Source of the DNA: Gemmatimonadota bacterium
GTDB taxonomy: Bacteria; Gemmatimonadota; Gemmatimonadetes; Gemmatimonadales; GWC2-71-9
Assembly (NCBI GenBank): GCA_016874005.1
Contig: VGVQ01000008.1
Coordinates: 62,001 to 126,000, forward strand
Direction of reading: 5' to 3'
DNA length: 64,000 bases
Below are positions 60,083 through 64,000 of the stretch, in pieces. Position numbers and translations under genes: made by a program. Numbering within the stretch: the first letter of the stretch is position 1; each line of letters opens with the position of its first letter. The notes below the pieces were generated by a model that did not search any database, was not told the origin of the DNA, and worked only from the letters and a program-made list of their open reading frames with translations.

Positions 60083-61380
60083 GCGAGCTCAAACGAGTCC
60101 TGACGGCCCGCTCGCTCGGGATCCTCACGATCGGCACGGTCATCGGGTCGGGAATCTTCTTGGTCCCGAGCGGGGTATTGCGGAACAGCGGTGGGTCGTT
60201 AGGCATCGCCACCGCCGTTTGGGTCGTTGGAGGACTGCTGTCGTTCCTGGGGGCGCTGACCTACGCCGAGCTGGGTGCGATGAACCCGGGAACCGGCGGA
60301 CTCTACCTCTACATCCGCGACGCATTCGGGCGGGCACCGGCCTTCGCCTACGGGTGGACGCTCTTTCTGGTGATCGGATCCGGCACCGTCGCCACTTTGG
60401 CGGTGGCATCGACCACCTACCTGGCCGGGTGGATCCCGATGAGCCCCCTCACCCAGAAGCTGACGGCGGTCGCCATTGCCTTCGGGGTGAGCCTGATCAA
60501 CGTGTTCGGCACCGACCGGAGCACGACCATCCTCAAGGCCGGAACCTGGCTCAAGGTCGGGGCAATCGTGTTTCTCGTCTTGGCGCTGCCGGCGCTGGGT
60601 GGCGGGGCGACCAGCGCCCCGGCCCCGACCCCGGTCACGATCGGCTCGGCGGGTTTGGCCCTGGTCTCGGTGCTGTGGGCCTATGAGGGATGGCAATATC
60701 TGACCTTCATGGCCGGTGAGACGGTCGACCCGCAACGCAACTTTCCGAAAGGCCTCGCGATCGGCGTGTTCGGGTTGATCGCGATCTACGTTGCAGCCGC
60801 CACCGCCTATGTCGTCGGGATCGGGGCGGAGGCCGTAATGGGCTCGAGTCGCGTCGCGGCCGATGCCGCCGGGACGGTGCTCGGCCCGAACTGGGGCCGG
60901 CTCATCACCATCCCGATCATCGTCTCCATGGTCACCGCCGTCCAGGCCAACGCGATGATGTCGGCGCGGGTCTACTTCGCCATGGCCCGCGATGGAGTGT
61001 TCTTCGCGCCGATGGGCCGCTTGCACCAACGGTACCAGACACCCGCGGTGGCGATCGCCTCCGCGGCCGTCGTCTCCGCCGCCCTTGCCGCGAGCGGGAC
61101 CTTCGAGGTGCTGCTCAGCTATGTGGTGTTCGTCGGCTGGCTGTTCTACGCCTTGGGCGGGCTCGCGGTGATTGCCCTCCGGCGGGTCCGGCCCGACGCC
61201 CCGCGGCCGTTCAAGGTCCCCGGGTATCCCTGGACCCCCGCGCTGTTCGTCCTCTCGGGGCTCGCCATCGTGGTCAACACCGTGGTGCAGGACCCTCGGC
61301 GCGGGATCATCGGCCTCGGGGCGAGCGCTCTGGCCATTCCGGCCTACTACCTCTGGCAGCGATTGGCGGCCTCCCGATGA
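60079..61380 (+). CDS. APC-family amino-acid permease (copy 1)
   Basis: A 433-residue transporter with twelve predicted helices, from GTG 60079 (GTGA overlap). It has the APC helix-1 substrate motif GTVIGSGIFLVPSG, then ALTYAELGAMNPGTGGLYLYIRDAFG and WAYEGWQYLTFMAGE. About half its positions match the next protein, including the motifs and end (NTVVQDPRRGIIGLG), so the two arose by tandem duplication. Substrate likely an amino acid or a derivative released by the deacylase-like protein. Confidence 0.92.
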   Translation: MSELKRVLTARSLGILTIGTVIGSGIFLVPSGVLRNSGGSLGIATAVWVVGGLLSFLGALTYAELGAMNPGTGGLYLYIRDAFGRAPAFAYGWTLFLVIGSGTVATLAVASTTYLAGWIPMSPLTQKLTAVAIAFGVSLINVFGTDRSTTILKAGTWLKVGAIVFLVLALPALGGGATSAPAPTPVTIGSAGLALVSVLWAYEGWQYLTFMAGETVDPQRNFPKGLAIGVFGLIAIYVAAATAYVVGIGAEAVMGSSRVAADAAGTVLGPNWGRLITIPIIVSMVTAVQANAMMSARVYFAMARDGVFFAPMGRLHQRYQTPAVAIASAAVVSAALAASGTFEVLLSYVVFVGWLFYALGGLAVIALRRVRPDAPRPFKVPGYPWTPALFVLSGLAIVVNTVVQDPRRGIIGLGASALAIPAYYLWQRLAASR

Positions 61381-62702
61381 GCGACGAGCTGAAGCGGACC
61401 CTCACCGCGAAGGACGTGGCGGTCGTTACCGTGGGCACGATCATCGGGTCGGGAATATTCCTCACCCCGGGGAACGTGCTGGCGGCGTCGGGTGGCGCCG
61501 TCGGGGTGGCGATCGGGGTCTGGGTGGTCGGCGGGATCCTCACCATGCTCGGCGCCCTGACCTACGCCGAGTTGGGGTGTATGCGGACCGGCGCCGGGGG
61601 ACTGTACGCCTACATCCGGGATGCCTTCGGACCCCTGGCGGCCTTTGCCTACGGCTGGACCCTGTTCGTGGTGCTTGCCACCGGGAGCGTCGCGGCGCTC
61701 GCGGTCGCCACTGGCGACAACATGGTCGCGCTGATCCCCGGCCTTTCCCCCAGCGGGAAGAAGGTGGTGGCTCTGGTGATGATCGCGGTCCTGGCGGCGG
61801 TCAACGTCATCGGGACGAAGCGGAGCACCGCGGTGCTCGGGCTGGCCACCATCTTGAAGGTGAGCGCGCTGCTGTTTCTGATCGTCGCCCTGCCGCTCGC
61901 CGGCACCGGTTGGTCGACCGTGACCGCCGCCTGGCCCGAGAGTTGGAGCGGCCCGATCTTCCTCGGAGGGTTGGCGGCGTTGATCAGCACGTTGTGGGCG
62001 TACGAGGGGTGGCAGTACGCCACCTTCGTCGGCGGCGAGGTGAAGAACCCGCAGCGGGACTTTCCGCTGGGCCTGATGGTCGGCACCCTGCTGTGCATCA
62101 CCATCTACGTCCTCGCCAACGTGGGCTATGTGGCGGGGCTCGGACCGGAACGGCTCGCCAGCTCGACGACGGTGGCGTCGGATGCGGTGGGGGCGGCATT
62201 CGGCCCGGCCACCGCGAAGCTGATCGCCGCGGCGGTCCTGGTTTCCATCGTCAGCGGCGCCCATGGCATCATGCTGACCTCCTCCAGAGTGTTTCACGCG
62301 ATGGCCCGGGACCGGGTGTTCTTCCAGGCGCTCGGCGCCGTCCACCCCCGGTTTGGCACCCCGGCCAACTCGATCGTCGCCATCGCCGCATGGAGCGCGG
62401 TGCTGGCGTTGTCGGGCCAGTTCACCGTGTTGTTGACGTACGTGGTGTTCGTCGGGTGGGTGTTCTATGGGCTTGGCGGGCTCTGCGTGATTGCGTTTCG
62501 GCGGCGTGACCCGACGGCGGCCCGTCCGTTCAAGGTGCCCCTCTACCCCATCACCCCGATCCTCTTCGTGGCGTCCGCGGCGGTCATCGTGATCAACACC
62601 GTGATCCAGGATCCGCTCAAGGGCGTGATCGGCCTCGGTGGCGCGGCGCTCGGGGTGCCGATCTTCTTCCTCTGGCGGCGGGGGGCCGAGGCCCGGGGTT
62701 AG
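61377..62702 (+). CDS. APC-family amino-acid permease (copy 2)
   Basis: A 441-residue paralogue of the preceding gene, overlapping it by four bases. Shared motifs: GTIIGSGIFLTPGN, ALTYAELGCMRTGAGGLYAYIRDAFG, WAYEGWQYATFVGGEV and NTVIQDPLKGVIGLG. It ends the four-gene operon. Two adjacent, clearly diverged copies suggest different substrates or a two-chain carrier. Confidence 0.92.
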   Translation: MSDELKRTLTAKDVAVVTVGTIIGSGIFLTPGNVLAASGGAVGVAIGVWVVGGILTMLGALTYAELGCMRTGAGGLYAYIRDAFGPLAAFAYGWTLFVVLATGSVAALAVATGDNMVALIPGLSPSGKKVVALVMIAVLAAVNVIGTKRSTAVLGLATILKVSALLFLIVALPLAGTGWSTVTAAWPESWSGPIFLGGLAALISTLWAYEGWQYATFVGGEVKNPQRDFPLGLMVGTLLCITIYVLANVGYVAGLGPERLASSTTVASDAVGAAFGPATAKLIAAAVLVSIVSGAHGIMLTSSRVFHAMARDRVFFQALGAVHPRFGTPANSIVAIAAWSAVLALSGQFTVLLTYVVFVGWVFYGLGGLCVIAFRRRDPTAARPFKVPLYPITPILFVASAAVIVINTVIQDPLKGVIGLGGAALGVPIFFLWRRGAEARG

Positions 62703-62762
62703 CGCGCCCGCCGCTGGCCCCCAGCCGCCCCGAGCACTCGGGCTCCCCTTGAACCGAGCCGC

Positions 62763-62882
62763 CTAACGCCGGCCCTCGGCCCCCGTCGTCAGCCGGACCC
62801 ACCCCGCGCCGTTGATCCCGATCCGGTAGACCTCGGCGACGCCCCTCGCCGAAGGGGTGAGGGCGGGCTCGATTCTAACCTG
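62763..62882 (-). pseudogene. Possible remnant of a TolB/PD40-repeat protein
   Basis: A 39-codon minus-strand frame, closed by TAA upstream and TAG at its end, reads RGVAEVYRIGINGAGWVRLT, which matches the strand-turn rhythm of a TolB propeller unit. It has no start codon and no downstream partner, so it looks like the 3' scrap of a lost gene. The remainder of the 254-base gap (62703-62956) holds a weak hairpin CCCGAG-CA-CTCGGG (62729-62742) that may end the permease operon, and the tetR promoter. Confidence 0.38.
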
Positions 62883-62909
62883 TTACCCCGTACCGCCATC
62901 GGTCGAGAG

Positions 62910-62923
62910 CAAGTACCTACTTG
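62910..62923. promoter_or_regulatory. Candidate TetR operator CAAGTA-CC-TACTTG
   Basis: Six-base exact arms around two Cs, overlapping the first bases of the predicted -35 box of the adjacent tetR gene, 34 bases before its ATG. Position and symmetry fit autorepression by the TetR-family protein. Confidence 0.6.
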
Positions 62924-62949
62924 TAGGCGAGCGCCAGGCCGGCTAAGAT
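62921..62949 (+). promoter_or_regulatory. Promoter of tetR-tolC, probably leaderless
   Basis: TTGTAG (62921-62926), a 17-base spacer and TAAGAT (62944-62949). Seven bases separate the -10 box from ATG 62957, so the message would begin at or beside the start codon; no Shine-Dalgarno is visible. Confidence 0.62.
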
Positions 62950-62956
62950 CGGCCCC

Positions 62957-63538
62957 ATGGAATTGCGCGATCGAATTCTCGAGGCAGCAGCCCAGGTCTA
63001 CGCCGAAACGGGGTTTCGGGGCGCGACCACTCGCCGGATCGCCGACCGGGCCGGGGTCAACGAAATCACCCTGTTTCGCCAGTTCGGCTCGAAAACGAGA
63101 CTCCTCCACGAAGCGGTGCACTGCGCCGGCCTCAGCTCGAATCTTTGCGCCCTGCCCAACCGTCCCATCGATCCACGAACCGAGCTCCTGGAATGGGCCT
63201 CGGCCAATCACGCCGAGATGTTCGCCCGGCGCTCGCTGATCCGCAAAGCGATGGCCGAGATCGAAGAACAACCGAACATGCTGCCTCCCGACAAGAGCCC
63301 GACGATGTGCGCCGCGCGAGAGCTGGAGCAGTATCTGGGTGCGCTCAAGCGGCTCGGCCGAATCGACCCGGCGGTGGATCTGGACGCGGCGACCGCCGTG
63401 TTGATGGGGACCTTGTTCACCGACGCGATGACCAGGGATATCCTGGCGGCGCTATACACCCATTCACCCGAACAGGCCATCGAGCATTACGTCGACCTGT
63501 TCGCTCGTGCCATCGGCCTGAAGGAGCCGACACCGTGA
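62957..63538 (+). CDS. TetR/AcrR-family transcriptional regulator
   Basis: A 193-residue regulator. The N-terminal helix-turn-helix is RDRILEAAAQVYAETGFRGATTRRIADRAGVNEITLFRQFGSK in overall pattern. The C-terminal ligand domain has a conserved-looking AMTRDILAALYTHSPEQAIEHYVDLF. It overlaps the tolC-family gene (GTGA), so it most likely controls an efflux system beginning there, as AcrR-type repressors do. Confidence 0.93.
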   Translation: MELRDRILEAAAQVYAETGFRGATTRRIADRAGVNEITLFRQFGSKTRLLHEAVHCAGLSSNLCALPNRPIDPRTELLEWASANHAEMFARRSLIRKAMAEIEEQPNMLPPDKSPTMCAARELEQYLGALKRLGRIDPAVDLDAATAVLMGTLFTDAMTRDILAALYTHSPEQAIEHYVDLFARAIGLKEPTP

Positions 63539-64000
63539 GACGATTCCATCTGGTGTGGTTGACCGGGATCGCGGTTGGAATCGGGCCCGCCCGACTGCCC
63601 GCCCAAGCGCGGACCTTGACCCTCGAGGAGGCGCTGTCGCTGGCGCGACCGGCGAGCGAAGCGATCGGCTTGGCTCGGCTCGGAATCGAGAAGGCCCGAG
63701 GTCAGCAGCTCCAAGCCAAGAGCGAGTTGTTCCCTCAGATCGGCGGGTCGTTCTCCTACACCCGCCAGCTGAAGTCGCAATTCGACAATCTCTTCCGGAC
63801 CCCGGCGCGTGACACCACCGCGCCACCGCCGACGACGCGGTGCGACCCGTTCCTCCCCGACCCGACCAAGCCGCTCGCCGAGCGCCTCGACGCCCTGGAG
63901 CGCTCGGTGGCATGCACCTCGGTGCTCAATCCCTTCGCCGGATTCAGTCGACTGCCGTTCGGCCGGAAGAACACCTACACCCTCGGCCTCACCGGAAGCC
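63535..64000 (+). CDS. TolC-family outer-membrane efflux protein, 3' end outside the window
   Basis: GTG 63535 overlaps the tetR stop. A signal peptide (to about PAQA-R, residue 24) is followed by TLTLEEALSLARPASEAIGLARLGIEKARGQQLQAKSELFPQIGGSFSYTRQLKS in overall pattern, the N-terminal repeat of TolC/OprM channels. The frame is open to the right edge (155 codons). An insertion with two cysteines (TTRCDPF and SVACTS) follows the first strand. Downstream genes for a periplasmic adaptor and inner-membrane pump are expected but not seen. Confidence 0.9.
   Translation, partial: MRRFHLVWLTGIAVGIGPARLPAQARTLTLEEALSLARPASEAIGLARLGIEKARGQQLQAKSELFPQIGGSFSYTRQLKSQFDNLFRTPARDTTAPPPTTRCDPFLPDPTKPLAERLDALERSVACTSVLNPFAGFSRLPFGRKNTYTLGLTGS

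Noticed and set aside
19514-62768. Integron attC sites, because GTTAGGC and GCCTAAC equal attC core boxes
   Set aside because: The boxes are single, lie inside unrelated genes, and lack the paired, folded structure and the integrase gene.

Overview
The window is GC-rich, gene-dense bacterial chromosome: about 65 protein genes on both strands, mostly in tight operons whose neighbours overlap by 1-20 bases (ATGA or GTGA junctions), with many GTG starts. An outer-membrane lifestyle is clear (LolA, TolC, a TonB-like protein, BamA-like barrel, SPOR lipoprotein). DUF4097 proteins behind an ECF sigma factor, a TolB-propeller/barrel fusion and very high GC suggest Gemmatimonadota. That is an inference from gene content; no rRNA marker is present. 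I see no tRNA, rRNA, CRISPR array, insertion sequence or prophage.

Layout. 1-11.8 kb (+): a FakA-FakB-like fusion (cut by the left edge), rsfS, a metallopeptidase/propeller/barrel fusion, a SPOR lipoprotein, smc, aroF and lolA. 11.8-17.1 kb (-): rpmE-prfA-prmC-ylbF-tmk-S41-DUF2520; the last gene is frameshifted and the S41 protein has lost its catalytic Ser/Lys. 17.2-19.5 kb (+): a Crp-type regulator behind an exact TGTGA-N6-TCACA box, an MBL-fold hydrolase and a CsgG/TolB-like lipoprotein-type protein. 19.5-29.9 kb (-): sigA-yajQ-spoIID-oxidoreductase-DUF4105, then larE-thpR-hypothetical-NtrC type regulator-membrane protein-aldehyde dehydrogenase. 30-33 kb: arfB, DUF2911, and a MarR/SRPBCC pair behind an AT-rich palindrome. 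33.2-36.2 kb (+): a TonB-like gene interrupted at a C8 tract, translationally coupled to pxpABC (5-oxoprolinase). 36-42.9 kb: membrane hydrolase, comM, M19-like protein, YbjQ, VOC protein, alcohol dehydrogenase. 42.9-49.6 kb (-): LtrA, then an operon of GT2, methyltransferase, GT39, methyltransferase and fatty-acid desaturase that looks like a glycolipid or glycan-lipid pathway. 49.7-54 kb (-): ECF sigma, anti-sigma, two DUF4097 proteins and a serine hydrolase, with a divergent plug-domain protein. 55-62.7 kb: penicillin acylase, divergent from a D-aminoacylase-like lipoprotein, GntR regulator and two tandem APC permeases. 62.9-64 kb (+): TetR regulator and the start of a TolC-family gene.

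Themes worth following: (1) a set of hydrolase homologues (S41, M19, D-aminoacylase) that lack canonical catalytic or metal residues; (2) regulator genes whose predicted -10 box lies only 6-7 bases before the start codon, suggesting leaderless transcripts with operators overlapping the promoter; (3) several single-base frameshifts and gene remnants; (4) an over-represented octamer CGTTAGGC/GCCTAACG that supplies many of the rare TTA codons and TAA stops. Everything here was read by eye; family names come from motif recognition, not from a search.
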